Source of the DNA: an uncultured bacterium
GTDB taxonomy: Bacteria > Patescibacteriota > Minisyncoccia > Minisyncoccales > UBA5738
Assembly (NCBI GenBank): GCA_903847095.1
Contig: CAINCQ010000038.1
Location: forward strand, 1-49,643
DNA length: 49,643 nucleotides
Direction of reading: 5' to 3'
Shown here: piece after piece, positions 9,063 through 20,513 of the stretch
Layout of the letters: every line of letters starts with the position of its first letter
Position numbering within the stretch: the stretch's first letter is position 1
Made by a program: the position numbers and the translations under genes
Notes under the pieces: model-generated
Told to the model about the DNA's origin: nothing
Databases searched by the model: none
Seen by the model: the letters and a program-made list of their open reading frames with translations, nothing else

Positions 9063-9305
9063 TCAGGAAGCTGTTTTGTTTTCTATTCTTTCCAATAACC
9101 GCACGGTTTCATCCATAATCCGGCACGCCGCATAATTTGTGTACACGGCATAAACCATAACCCCGGCCAGCATCATTAATAGCTGTTTAATTCCTCCCGT
9201 ACCGGGCAAGACGGCCTTGACGGCCAATATTGCCGCAATCACTACTACCAAACAGCAAAGCGCGGCCGCGAGGAAAGCAAGCGCCTTTATCGTCCTACTA
9301 TTCAC
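9063..9305 (-). CDS. small two-TM membrane protein
   Basis: Two hydrophobic segments; stop codon sits in the loop of a terminator hairpin. Confidence 0.5.
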   Translation of the reverse strand: MNSRTIKALAFLAAALCCLVVVIAAILAVKAVLPGTGGIKQLLMMLAGVMVYAVYTNYAACRIMDETVRLLERIENKTAS

Positions 9306-9368
9306 GCAATCACCTACTCCGATAAGAGCTGGGCTACAATATACAACTTTTCCTCATCCTGTCAATCA

Positions 9369-9752
9369 TTAAGTTTCTTCATTGATCATTGATACGGCTT
9401 CCTGGACTTTATAGGCCGGGATCTCGTACTCTTTTTTACCCGCGAACAACCCCTCTTCCCGAAGGGCTTTTAGCATCGGGTCGATCGTTCCCTTCTTGAT
9501 TCCGGTCTTTTGATGCAACTCCAATGCGCTGATATTCTCATCGGCGATCAGATTGTTCCTTTTCAGCAACTTCTTGGCCAAACCATAAGCCAGCATTTTC
9601 CGCTTGGCCGAAAGCTTGGTTTCTTTGAAAAAAATCTCGTAATCCGGCTTCTGGATCACAATATGCGGCAAAAGGGCTCTCACGACCAGATCCTCGTCGA
9701 AAGGGCCGCTGTCCGAGAATAATGCTTCGATAGTAAGTTTTTCTTTGTTCAT
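9369..9752 (-). CDS. hypothetical protein with possible winged-helix C-terminus
   Basis: ISALELHQKTGIKKGTIDPMLKALREEGLFAGKKEYEIP resembles a wHTH. Confidence 0.55.
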   Translation of the reverse strand: MNKEKLTIEALFSDSGPFDEDLVVRALLPHIVIQKPDYEIFFKETKLSAKRKMLAYGLAKKLLKRNNLIADENISALELHQKTGIKKGTIDPMLKALREEGLFAGKKEYEIPAYKVQEAVSMINEET

Positions 9753-9788
9753 AACTTATATAAGTCTTACTTATAAAATCTTAAAACT

Positions 9789-9873
9789 TTATCCCCAATT
9801 CCGGCTGTTTTTCCACATAAGTATTTTGACTAATTACTTGCTTAACTTTATTTTATCCACATCTTCATCCACA
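9789..9873 (-). promoter_or_regulatory. cluster of DnaA-box-like sites
   Basis: TTATCCCCA 9789, TTTTCCACA 9809, TTATCCACA 9853 (perfect), TCATCCACA 9865, all in one orientation. Confidence 0.5.
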
Positions 9874-9907
9874 GTCAACCAAAAAGAACCGGGAACGGCC
9901 AGCCAAA

Positions 9908-9933
9908 TAAAAAAAGCTTTTTAAAAAGCTTTT
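9908..9933 (-). terminator. terminator-like hairpin
   Basis: AAAAAAAGCTTTTTAAAAAGCTTTT immediately downstream of the minus ORF ending at 9939. Confidence 0.6.
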
Positions 9934-9938
9934 CGGAA

Positions 9939-10721
9939 TCATTCGATAATTCCCAATTTTTTAAGAGTGTCTGAGTCGATCCCCTTCGCAAATCGGCCAA
10001 TCTGGCTTTCGTAGATCATCACAACCCTGAACCGAGCGTTGTTTTTTTTCATCTCCGCTGACAACTGGCGCATTGTAGCCAGCGGAAATATTGTCTCGTA
10101 CAAGTCGTCTTCGGATACACCGCCCAAACATCCGATCGCTTCAAGCGGCCATTGACTGAAATCGGGGCAACCCCATTCTACTACTTCTTTGGATATATCC
10201 TTAAAGTCCCCATAAGTCTTGGTCTGGTCTTTTCCTTTAAATTCATAGCCGTCCCGCAACGGATAAGCGGTAAGACCTACCGCAACCTGCCTTTCTTTTT
10301 CCAAAAAAAGCCTATCCGGCGCTTCCCAAAACCGTAAATACAAGACAATCTCCTTTCCCTCTGCCGCGGCTTTTATTATGCTTATTTCCAGGGAACCCTT
10401 TGCCAGGAATCTGAAATACGTCTTGATGTATATGACCGGAATGGCCAAAAAGCTCGGAAGATTTTGGATCAAGGCGCTCCCATAGATGATGCTGGAAACA
10501 ATCGTCTCCATTCGCGCCTTATTGATAAATTTCTTATCAGCCAAATTGATCGCCAATGCTTTTGTTTCTAATTGTTTGGCCTTGACAACCCATTGCCCGC
10601 AAAACCTGGCCGCGCTTTCGGCGTCATACGCTATCATGGGCAAGCCGATCGATATGCTGCCATCAACCGATCTTGTACTAACGACGGTATCACCGCCGGT
10701 CATTTCTTCCTGTTCTTCCAT
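9939..10721 (-). CDS. hypothetical protein, 260 aa
   Basis: Long ORF with GGTGG-type SD; no recognised family. Confidence 0.6.
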   Translation of the reverse strand: MEEQEEMTGGDTVVSTRSVDGSISIGLPMIAYDAESAARFCGQWVVKAKQLETKALAINLADKKFINKARMETIVSSIIYGSALIQNLPSFLAIPVIYIKTYFRFLAKGSLEISIIKAAAEGKEIVLYLRFWEAPDRLFLEKERQVAVGLTAYPLRDGYEFKGKDQTKTYGDFKDISKEVVEWGCPDFSQWPLEAIGCLGGVSEDDLYETIFPLATMRQLSAEMKKNNARFRVVMIYESQIGRFAKGIDSDTLKKLGIIE

Positions 10722-10980
10722 TTTCCACCTCTACTTTTTGAAGACTTTTTATTATATGTCTTTTTCCTAAAAAGTCAAATAAAAAACGCCTCCGGGGTAG
10801 ACCAAAAAAACGGGCAAGACCAACCGACCCGAAGAACAGCAATCCTACGCTCTTTGTTTGGTTGTGAGTAATTTGTGCTTAGGGAACGAATTTTACCTTA
10901 ATAGATACTCCCTGCCTTTCTCCTGGCTACACAATACTGATTACCAAATACTGCGAATTTTACGCAGTAAAATTTGTTGG

Positions 10981-11051
10981 TGGACCCGGCGAGAATCGAA
11001 CTCGCGCTTCAGCAATGCGAATGCCGCGTCTTACCACTTGACTACGGGCCC
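10981..11051 (-). tRNA. tRNA-Ala (anticodon CGC)
   Basis: GGGCCCG TA GTCAAGTGGTAAGAC G CGGCATTCGCATTGCTG AAGC GCGAGTTCGATTCTCGC CGGGTCC A; G3-U70 pair; CCA encoded at 10978-10980. Confidence 0.9.
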
Positions 11052-11099
11052 GACTTCACTTCGTAATTTCCAATTAATGATTTATGATCGAAGAGTAAA

Positions 11100-11723
11100 C
11101 TATAAATACTGCTTCAACTCTTTTAAACTGCTGATTTTAATAATGGAATTATCGCTTACTTTTCCTTCCCTGTCAATCATAATTCCCCTGATACCAAGGC
11201 TCACAGCCGGAAGAATATCTTTTTCCAAACTATCGCCTACCATCACTGCTTCCTCCGGTATCGACTTCATTTTTCTCAATACCTCCAAAAAAGCCCGCTT
11301 GTCCGGCTTTTTGAATTGGAGCTCCCTTTCGGTAAAAATATCGAAATCGGAAAGCTCGCGTATGCCTTCGACAAGAAACCGGCTGGCTAAAGTAAGGATC
11401 GCTTTTTTCTGGGGAAGATCAAAAATCTCGCTGGTATCGTCGTAGAGCTTGAAACTTAATTTTTTCTTAAAATATTTCGACAGTTCTTCTTTTTTTTCTT
11501 TTGAAAGACCGGATCCCGTTTTCTTTAATAACATTTCGGTAAATTCGGTCCAGCTATCGGCTTCGGAAAAAAGAGAAACTATAAGATCATGGAATTGTTG
11601 GGCTTGTTTCTCGTCTTGAACCACGATCCCGTACTCCTTTAGTCTGCCGAAGATTCCCTTTAGATTGGAACTTCCGGAATACGCCAAAGTCCGGGAAAAA
11701 TCAAAAATTATTAATTTATACAT
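11100..11723 (-). CDS. HAD-superfamily hydrolase
   Basis: IIFDFSRTLA...FDIFTERELQFKKPDKRAFLEVLRKM...AVMVGDSLEKDILPAVSLGI. Confidence 0.85.
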   Translation of the reverse strand: MYKLIIFDFSRTLAYSGSSNLKGIFGRLKEYGIVVQDEKQAQQFHDLIVSLFSEADSWTEFTEMLLKKTGSGLSKEKKEELSKYFKKKLSFKLYDDTSEIFDLPQKKAILTLASRFLVEGIRELSDFDIFTERELQFKKPDKRAFLEVLRKMKSIPEEAVMVGDSLEKDILPAVSLGIRGIMIDREGKVSDNSIIKISSLKELKQYL

Positions 11724-11821
11724 TATTTGTTTTACTTATGCTTAAAATAGCAAATACCGGTAACCAACACAAGCAAAATGACGACAAAAGATTGGCCGGC
11801 AAACATAAGAAGCATACCCGA

Positions 11822-13219
11822 TTAAAGAGTTCTAAGCAATCCTCTGGCGGCCAACAATCCCGTTGCCGAAGCTTTGACGATATCGCGGCTCAATCCGGTT
11901 CCGTCGCCGGCGGCAAATAGATTTTTCACACTGGTTTCCATTTTATCGTCAACCGCCACTTTCATAGAATAGAATTTGATTTCTGGAGCGTAGAGAAAAG
12001 TGGAATCGGTGGCAACGCCCGGTATGACCTCGTTTAATTTTTCCAATCCTTCCATGATATCGGTAAGGATCCTGTGAGTTAAGACCATGGCGATATTCCC
12101 GGGCGTAGCTTCCTTGAGGGTCGGGGAAAAAGTGCTTTTTTGCAGGCGCCAATCGTTTGACCGCCGGCCGCGCCTAAGATCGCCCAATCTCTGGATGATC
12201 GGCTTCCCTTGGCCAAGGATCGTAGCGATCTTGGCAATGGATTCACCATACAAAGTCGTATTTTCCAAAGGCTGGGTCAGAATGGTCCGCACCAAAAAAG
12301 CGAAATTGGTATTTTCCGACTTTCTATTCTGAAACGAATGACCATTGACCCCGATGAATTTTCCGTAGCTTTCTTTGACCACGAAACCCTCGTGATTCGT
12401 GCAAAAAGTCCTCACAAAATCTTCATATTTAGAACTCCAGATATGGAACTTCGGATCGCGATTTACCTCAATCACCGACTTCATAACCATCGAAGGAACC
12501 TCCACTCGCACCCCGATGTCTATTGGAGCGTGGCTTGCTTTAATTTTGTGCTTCGCGACCATCTCGTCAACCCAGATCGCACCAACCCTTCCGGGAGCAA
12601 ATATGGTTTTTTGGGCCTGGATAACCTCGCCGTTTTGCATTAAAACCCCAAAACATTTCCCGTTTTCAATAATAAGGTCCTCAACGGTCTTTCCGGTCAT
12701 AAAAACCGCTCCTTTTTGCTCCAGATAATCACTGAACTTTTTGATCAGCCGCGGGGTATTTTCACTTCCAAGATGCCGCTGGCGGATCTTGACGAATTTT
12801 ATCCCAGCCGACATGGCCTTCAAAGACAAATCGGCTATTTTTTCATCATTCATGCCGTGAACATGCTCCGGCGCTCCGAACCGCAAAAAAACCTTATCGA
12901 CCTCATCCACTATCTTCCAGGCCTCGCTTTCATCATTGATATAGTCGCTTAGATCGCCTCCGACCACGTCGGGGCGAAGGTTTAAAATCCCGTCGGAAAA
13001 TATCCCGGCCCCGCCCACACCGCACATGATGTGGCAAGGGTCGCAAGAAAAACATTTGCCATTGTTGGTGACCGGACAAATCCTTTTGTCCGCTGCCGGC
13101 CCTTTATCGATCAAAAGGACTTTCAACTGTTCCGATTGCCCAAGAAGCTCATAAGCGGCAAATAGGCCGGCCGGGCCCGCCCCTATGATAACGACATCCC
13201 ATTGTTTTGATTGTTCCAT
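11822..13219 (-). CDS. NAD(P)/FAD-dependent oxidoreductase
   Basis: VVIIGAGPAGLFAAYELL; CPVTNNGKCFSCDPCHIMCGVGGAG; C-terminal NLFAAGDGTGLSRDIVKASATGLLAARGL. Confidence 0.9.
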   Translation of the reverse strand: MEQSKQWDVVIIGAGPAGLFAAYELLGQSEQLKVLLIDKGPAADKRICPVTNNGKCFSCDPCHIMCGVGGAGIFSDGILNLRPDVVGGDLSDYINDESEAWKIVDEVDKVFLRFGAPEHVHGMNDEKIADLSLKAMSAGIKFVKIRQRHLGSENTPRLIKKFSDYLEQKGAVFMTGKTVEDLIIENGKCFGVLMQNGEVIQAQKTIFAPGRVGAIWVDEMVAKHKIKASHAPIDIGVRVEVPSMVMKSVIEVNRDPKFHIWSSKYEDFVRTFCTNHEGFVVKESYGKFIGVNGHSFQNRKSENTNFAFLVRTILTQPLENTTLYGESIAKIATILGQGKPIIQRLGDLRRGRRSNDWRLQKSTFSPTLKEATPGNIAMVLTHRILTDIMEGLEKLNEVIPGVATDSTFLYAPEIKFYSMKVAVDDKMETSVKNLFAAGDGTGLSRDIVKASATGLLAARGLLRTL

Positions 13220-13287
13220 TTTTTTTAACGGGAAGTTATCTTTTTTCCACTATGGCAGAAGGCCTTAGAATTTAGCCCGATAATCAA

Positions 13288-14301
13288 TTAAACCGTCGTG
13301 GTTAGCTTGATGATCTGGCTAAGAAAGGTGAAAATAAGCGCTCCAATCAGGGCAGATCCGGGTATCGTGAACAACCAGGCCCAAACAATGTTGAAAGTAA
13401 CATTCCAGCGCACGGCCGAAACGCGCTCGGACGCCCCCACTCCCGAAATGGCACCCGTGATCACGTGTGTCGTGCTTACTGGAATTCCCAAGTGCGTTGC
13501 CAAAAAAATACTTAAAGCGCTGGCAGTCTCGGCGCAAACTCCGTCAATCGGTTTCAATTTGGTGATCTTTTGGCCCATGGTCCTTACTATCCGCCAGCCT
13601 CCGCTTAACGTACCCATGGCTATGGACGCATGAGCGCAAAGGACTACCCATAACGGAATGGAAAATTCGCTGCTTAACCCGGAGGCAAAAAGCAATCCGG
13701 CGATAATACCCATGGTTTTTTGGGCATCGTTGCCCCCATGCCCAAGACTATAAAGCGCGGCGGAAAAAAGCTGCAAAACTCTGGACCATTTGTTGACGCC
13801 TTCGGGAGAGTGTTTAAAAGCGATCCACGCCGAAATCACTTTTAATATATAGCCCAGAATCAAGCCGATGGTCGGAGCCAAAATTATAAAAATAAGGGTT
13901 TTGATCCACCCTCCGGGAATGATCACGCCAAATCCACCGTTAACTACGGCCGCCCCGGCATATGCCCCGATCAGCGCATGCGAAGAGCTTGTCGGCAACC
14001 CGCGATGCCAGGTAAATAAATTCCAGCAAATCGCTCCAAGCAACCCGCAAAAGATCACAAAAATCGTTACGGTCCCTACATCGATCATTCCCGATCCAAT
14101 GGTTTTGGCAACCGCCGTACCGAACACCAAAAAAGCGATGAAATTAAAAAAAGCGGCCCAGACCACTGCTTGCTTCGGGGATAACACCCTGGTTGATACA
14201 ATCGTTGAAACGGAATTGGCGGCATCGTGCATGCCGTTCGTAAAATCAAAGATTAAAGCGATGAAAATAACGAAAATAGTGAATAAAATAATCGGTTCCA
14301 T
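13288..14301 (-). CDS. pit: PiT-family inorganic phosphate transporter
   Basis: FDFTNGMHDAANSVSTIVSTRVLSP; SLGHGGNDAQKTMGI; GIPVSTTHVITGAISGVG. Confidence 0.93.
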   Translation of the reverse strand: MEPIILFTIFVIFIALIFDFTNGMHDAANSVSTIVSTRVLSPKQAVVWAAFFNFIAFLVFGTAVAKTIGSGMIDVGTVTIFVIFCGLLGAICWNLFTWHRGLPTSSSHALIGAYAGAAVVNGGFGVIIPGGWIKTLIFIILAPTIGLILGYILKVISAWIAFKHSPEGVNKWSRVLQLFSAALYSLGHGGNDAQKTMGIIAGLLFASGLSSEFSIPLWVVLCAHASIAMGTLSGGWRIVRTMGQKITKLKPIDGVCAETASALSIFLATHLGIPVSTTHVITGAISGVGASERVSAVRWNVTFNIVWAWLFTIPGSALIGALIFTFLSQIIKLTTTV

Positions 14302-14377
14302 GATTACTGCGTTATTCTTACCGAGCCATGTCGTGCAAGATAAAGTTGATTACTGATTTACGATTACCGATAAATAA

Positions 14378-15019
14378 TTATTGGTTTTTGATCAAGATGG
14401 TTTCGAACATATTTCCCACATCCTCGCAACAATCAATGGCATTTTCCAAAGTTTCAAAAATTTCCTTGAGTTTTATTATTTCAATCACCTTTTCGCAATT
14501 AACCTGTGGCGCGTTCATCAAGGTGTTAAGGGCTTTCCGGTTTATCTCATCACCCGCATTTTCCAAATCATTAAGTTTTTTACAACGGTCGTGAAGCTGT
14601 TCATGGTATTTTCGCACGTTCTTAATCTCCTTTATCCCAAGGTAGATTTCCTGGATCGCCGACTGGATCACCCCCGAATAATCATTGATCGCTTGGACGA
14701 ACGGTTGCGGAATCTTGTAAATCACCATGCGGTTCACCGCCTTTTCCAGATGATCAATAATGTCGTCCAAATTCTGCCTCAGAAGATCGATGTCCTCCCC
14801 TTCCAAAGGAGTAATAAAATTCCGGCGTAAATTATCCATCACCTCGTGGCCCAGATCATCGGCCTCTTCCTCTAATTTTTTTAATCTGACCGAACATGCC
14901 TCCAATTTCTGCGGGTCTTCAAGTATCTGCCTTAAAAGCACTCCCGCTTCGTTCAATTTTTCGGCTTGTTTTTCGAACAACTGATAAAAAATTCCATCTT
15001 TGGGAAATAGACTGAACAT
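14378..15019 (-). CDS. DUF47/PhoU-like protein
   Basis: FSLFPKDGIFYQLFEKQAEKL...EEADDLGHEVMDNLRRNFITPLEGEDIDLL; start moved to the internal MFSLFPKDG. Confidence 0.9.
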   Translation of the reverse strand: MFSLFPKDGIFYQLFEKQAEKLNEAGVLLRQILEDPQKLEACSVRLKKLEEEADDLGHEVMDNLRRNFITPLEGEDIDLLRQNLDDIIDHLEKAVNRMVIYKIPQPFVQAINDYSGVIQSAIQEIYLGIKEIKNVRKYHEQLHDRCKKLNDLENAGDEINRKALNTLMNAPQVNCEKVIEIIKLKEIFETLENAIDCCEDVGNMFETILIKNQ

Positions 15020-15058
15020 ATTTTTGCTTTTTTGGTTAATCGTTATTATTATGGGCAC

Positions 15059-15087
15059 AAAAAAAATGGCTCACGCCATTTTTTTTA
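15059..15087 (-). terminator. terminator-like hairpin upstream of the phosphate pair / after nothing else on this strand
   Basis: AAAAAAAATGGC TCAC GCCATTTTTTTT. Confidence 0.7.
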
Positions 15088-15169
15088 AAACCTCAACTAT
15101 TCAACCCGTCAGGTATTTAATTACTATAAAACACGTTTTTTTATCAAGCTTCATATTGGATCAAGCTAG

Positions 15170-15409
15170 TTAAAACCTCTTTGACAATATCACCATTTTC
15201 CCTTTTTCAAATTCCAATATCCCGCCTTCGATCTCGCGCGTAATGTCCTTATCGCTGGTCTTGATCGTAAGCTTGCCGGCTTTAAGAACCGAAATTATCG
15301 GCACGTGGTTTTCCAAAATCGAAATTTCCCCGCCCAAAGCCGGAGCGATCACTATTTTCGCTTCTATCTCCAACTCCAAACCTTTTGGGGTTAAAATTTC
15401 TACTTTCAT
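15170..15409 (-). CDS. atpC: F1Fo ATP synthase subunit epsilon
   Basis: MKVEILTPKGLELEIEAKIVIAPALGGEISILENHVPIISVL. Confidence 0.92.
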   Translation of the reverse strand: MKVEILTPKGLELEIEAKIVIAPALGGEISILENHVPIISVLKAGKLTIKTSDKDITREIEGGILEFEKGKMVILSKRF

Positions 15410-15419
15410 ACGGTGGTAT

Positions 15420-16882
<1,463 letters not shown>

Positions 16883-16891
16883 TTATTCATA

Positions 16892-17770
16892 TTACTCTAA
16901 CACTTCTTTCGCCGACGATATTTCCGTGACTTCCCTGGTAATCATTTCCTGCCTCGCTTTATTGTAATCGAGCATCAACTCCGAAACGCGTTTCTTGGCG
17001 TTATCGGATGCGTTCCTCATCGCTACCATCCGCGCCGAATGTTCGGAAGCATTGCTTTCAAGAATGCACTGATAGATCAAGTATTCGACCAGCTGGGGTA
17101 TGATCTCGCGGGCAACGATCCCCAGGGACGGCTCCACAAGCGGCTCAGCCACATGTTTTTCCTCAATTGCTCCTTTGAAGAATTCCTTTAAAGATTCCCC
17201 GTCCAACGGCAAAAGCTGGATCATCCTCGGCTTCTGGGAAAAAGTCGACAAAAAATCGGTCCAAATGATATAAACTTTCTGGTATTCCCTTTCAATAAAA
17301 GCCCGGATGATGTAATCGGAGATCGGTTTAACCTCTTCAATCTCGCCGTAGTCGCCAATACCGAAAAAACTTTTCCCGATCTTTTCTTTTTTCTTTTTGA
17401 AATTCGCGGTGGACTTTTTACCGACGGAAAAGATTTCCACCTCTCCCTCTTCTTTCAACTTCTTGATCTTGGCATCAGCAAGCCGGGCAACATTCTGATT
17501 GAACGGCCCGCAAAATCCCCGGTCGGAAGCGATCACAACCGCCAAAATCTTCTTTACCTCGTCCTGGCGTAAAAATACGTCCTTTTGGGCTTTCAAAACG
17601 GGTTCCAGATGCTGGAGCAAGTGACCGACTTTTTGGGCGAAAGGCCGGGAATCCATAACGAATTTCTGCGATTTTTTCATCTTCAAAGCCGACAGCGTTT
17701 CCAGCGCGCCCGTGAGTTTCCTGATATTGGATACTGATTCGATCTTACGCCTAATTTCCTTAAGCTCCAT
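16892..17770 (-). CDS. atpG: F1Fo ATP synthase subunit gamma
   Basis: ELKEIRRKIESVSNIRKLTGALETLSALKMKKSQ; SDRGFCGPFNQN. Confidence 0.95.
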   Translation of the reverse strand: MELKEIRRKIESVSNIRKLTGALETLSALKMKKSQKFVMDSRPFAQKVGHLLQHLEPVLKAQKDVFLRQDEVKKILAVVIASDRGFCGPFNQNVARLADAKIKKLKEEGEVEIFSVGKKSTANFKKKKEKIGKSFFGIGDYGEIEEVKPISDYIIRAFIEREYQKVYIIWTDFLSTFSQKPRMIQLLPLDGESLKEFFKGAIEEKHVAEPLVEPSLGIVAREIIPQLVEYLIYQCILESNASEHSARMVAMRNASDNAKKRVSELMLDYNKARQEMITREVTEISSAKEVLE

Positions 17771-19262
17771 AAGATTTTTTAACCCTTTTGATCACCTCTT
17801 CAAGTTCTCCTTCGGTTTTGGAATCCACCAGTTCTTTGTCGCGAATATTATCAAGGATCTCCAGCGAAGGCGCTTTCAGCTCCTCAATGAGATCAATTTT
17901 AAATTGCCGTATCTTCTCCAAAGGCAGATCGTCGAGATATCCCTTGGTTCCGGCGAAAATAACCGCGATTTCTTTTTCAAAAGACAAGGGTGCCAGATCT
18001 TCCTGTTTCAAAAGTTCCCTCATCCGCTTCCCGCGCTCCAGCATTTTCCGGGTTTGCGGATCCAATTCCTCGGTAAATTCGGAAAATCTTTCCAAATCCT
18101 GGAATTGCGCCAAATCCAGCTTGAGCGTTCCCGCGATCTTTTTCATTCCGGATACTTGCGCCTTTGAACCGACGCGAGACACCGAACGTCCGATATCAAG
18201 CGACGGCCTTTGCCCTTTGTAAAATAACGCGGAATCCAAAAAAATCTGACCATCGGTGATGGAAATGACATTGGTCGGAATATAACCGGAAATATCGCCC
18301 GCTTGCGTCTCAACGATCGGCAAAGCTGTGAGGGATCCGCCCCCTTTCTCTTTGGATAATTTAGCCGCCCGCTCCAGCAACCTAGAATGCAAATAAAAAA
18401 TATCGCCCGGATAAGCCTCGCGCCCCGGCGGCCTTCTCAAAACCAGGGAAATTTCACGCCACGCCCATGATTGCTTGGTAAGATCATCGTAAACGATAAC
18501 GGCGTCTTTTTTATTGTCACGGAAATATTCACCGATAGCGCAACCAGTGTAAGGAGCCAAATAAAGGAAGCTGGCCGGATCATCGGCGAACGCCGCCACC
18601 ACAATAGTATATTCCATCGCCCCCTTCTCTTCCAAGGCCTTAACCAGCCGTTTCAGTTTTGATTTTTTCTGGCCGCAAGCGACATAAACGCAAACCGGCC
18701 GGTTCTTTTCTTCCTTCTGGTTCAAAATCATATCGAGGGCAATAGCCGTTTTCCCGATACCACGATCGCCAAGGATCAGCTCCCGCTGGCCTCTCCCGAT
18801 CGGAATCAAAGCATCGATGGCTAAAATACCGGTATGAAGCGGTTTGTCCACGGGCGCTCTTTCGATGACCGAAGGAGCCAGCCTTTCGACCGGATAGCTG
18901 ATCTTGGATTCGATCTTGCCCTTGCCATCAAGAGGTCTTCCTAGCGGATCGACCACTCTTCCGATCAAACCTTCACCCACCGGAACAGACAGCGTTCTTT
19001 TGGTCCGCTTCACCACATCGCCCTCCTTGATCGCGTTTCCTTTGCCCAAAACTATGATACCGGTCTCGTATTCTTCCAAATTCAAAGCCAATCCGAAGAT
19101 CTGGCGCCCTTCAAATTCCACCAATTCGAAATTCTCGACATCCCTGAGGCCATTCGCCTTAACAACATTATCCCCGGATTCGATCACGGTTCCGATCTCG
19201 TCCATTTTAGGCTCGATCTCCTTTTCCTCTAATTGTCTTTTAAATTGTTCGATTTTATCCAT
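17760..19262 (-). CDS. atpA: F1Fo ATP synthase subunit alpha
   Basis: GDRGIGKTAIALDMILNQK; RRPPGREAYPGDIFYLHSRLLERAAK; VSRVGSKAQ. Confidence 0.97.
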   Translation of the reverse strand: MDKIEQFKRQLEEKEIEPKMDEIGTVIESGDNVVKANGLRDVENFELVEFEGRQIFGLALNLEEYETGIIVLGKGNAIKEGDVVKRTKRTLSVPVGEGLIGRVVDPLGRPLDGKGKIESKISYPVERLAPSVIERAPVDKPLHTGILAIDALIPIGRGQRELILGDRGIGKTAIALDMILNQKEEKNRPVCVYVACGQKKSKLKRLVKALEEKGAMEYTIVVAAFADDPASFLYLAPYTGCAIGEYFRDNKKDAVIVYDDLTKQSWAWREISLVLRRPPGREAYPGDIFYLHSRLLERAAKLSKEKGGGSLTALPIVETQAGDISGYIPTNVISITDGQIFLDSALFYKGQRPSLDIGRSVSRVGSKAQVSGMKKIAGTLKLDLAQFQDLERFSEFTEELDPQTRKMLERGKRMRELLKQEDLAPLSFEKEIAVIFAGTKGYLDDLPLEKIRQFKIDLIEELKAPSLEILDNIRDKELVDSKTEGELEEVIKRVKKSYGA

Positions 19263-19312
19263 AGTACTGCTTGGGCTTGAAAGGAAGCATTCTTCCTTGG
19301 TCGCCGATGAAG

Positions 19313-19714
19313 TTAGATTTCTTCAAGCGAAATCCTTTTTAATTGATTCAAATATTTTTTTACCGACGCGTCGATCAGGTAGTCCTCGGTCCGGGCGACA
19401 AACCCGCCGATGATGGAATCGTCTATTTTCGATTCGATCTTCTTTCCCTTTCCCAAAGATGCTATCAATTTTTGACCCAGCATCTCTTTGGTCGCGCTAT
19501 CGGTTTCCCGCGCTAAAACAAGCGTTATTTTTTCGGCCTGCGCCAGGTATTTTTCCGCGGTTTCCAGGATCTTTGGCAAAAGATAATCCTTTTTTTTGCG
19601 CTTTAGCTGTTCCTGCAAACGGAGGATGATATTTTTTTTGGCGTTTTCGGACTGGCCTTTCGTAAGCAAAACCAGAACGCGGGCCCAAGTGGTGATGGTG
19701 GTTTTCGTTTTCAT
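19313..19714 (-). CDS. atpH: F1Fo ATP synthase subunit delta
   Basis: C-terminal GKGKKIESKIDDSIIGGFVARTEDYLIDASVKKYLNQLKR; position in operon. Confidence 0.85.
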   Translation of the reverse strand: MKTKTTITTWARVLVLLTKGQSENAKKNIILRLQEQLKRKKKDYLLPKILETAEKYLAQAEKITLVLARETDSATKEMLGQKLIASLGKGKKIESKIDDSIIGGFVARTEDYLIDASVKKYLNQLKRISLEEI

Positions 19715-19731
19715 TGATTTTCCGAGTCTTT

Positions 19732-20217
19732 CTATCCCAATTCCTTGGCTAGTTTTTCGATGATTTTTTTATCCTTTTCCTTGTTTATCTCCTCTTTCAG
19801 TACTTTTTCGGCCAGGATAAAAGCGAGATCGATCGCCTCTTTGCCTTGCTGTTCCCGGGCCGCCGCCTTTTCCTGCTCGGCCGCAACCTTAGCGGCCGCC
19901 ATTATCCTGGCTTTCTCTTCCTCGGCTCCGGACAATATCATTTTAGCTTTTTCTTGGGATCGTTTCTCGGCCTTGACCATTATATCTTTGGCTTTTTGTT
20001 CCCCCTTCTCCCTAATCTCGTCGCCCAAGACCCTGATTTTTTGCAAGGATGTTTCGGCCTCCTCGGATTTTTTTATTCCTTCTTCGATCCTGGCCCTTCT
20101 TTCTTCGAGCATACCCAAAACAGGCTTATATAAAAACTTCTTTAAAAGCAGAAGAAGAATGAAAAAGTTCACGATCTCCGCTATTAATAAATACCAATTT
20201 ATTCCTAATCCTTCCAT
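19732..20217 (-). CDS. atpF: F1Fo ATP synthase subunit b
   Basis: N-terminal TM then long charged helix: LLIAEIVNFFILLLLLKKFLYKPVLGMLEERRARIEEGIKKSEE. Confidence 0.93.
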   Translation of the reverse strand: MEGLGINWYLLIAEIVNFFILLLLLKKFLYKPVLGMLEERRARIEEGIKKSEEAETSLQKIRVLGDEIREKGEQKAKDIMVKAEKRSQEKAKMILSGAEEEKARIMAAAKVAAEQEKAAAREQQGKEAIDLAFILAEKVLKEEINKEKDKKIIEKLAKELG

Positions 20218-20249
20218 AGCTTTTTTGATGTGAATCTTCGCTCCTTCGG

Positions 20250-20501
<252 letters not shown>

Positions 20502-20513
20502 TTATTTGACCTT

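Noticed and set aside
10858-11445. 195-aa ORF containing WWTRRESNSRFSNANAASYHLTTGP
   Set aside because: Runs antisense through tRNA-Ala and the HAD gene; the peptide is the usual tRNA-derived artefact.
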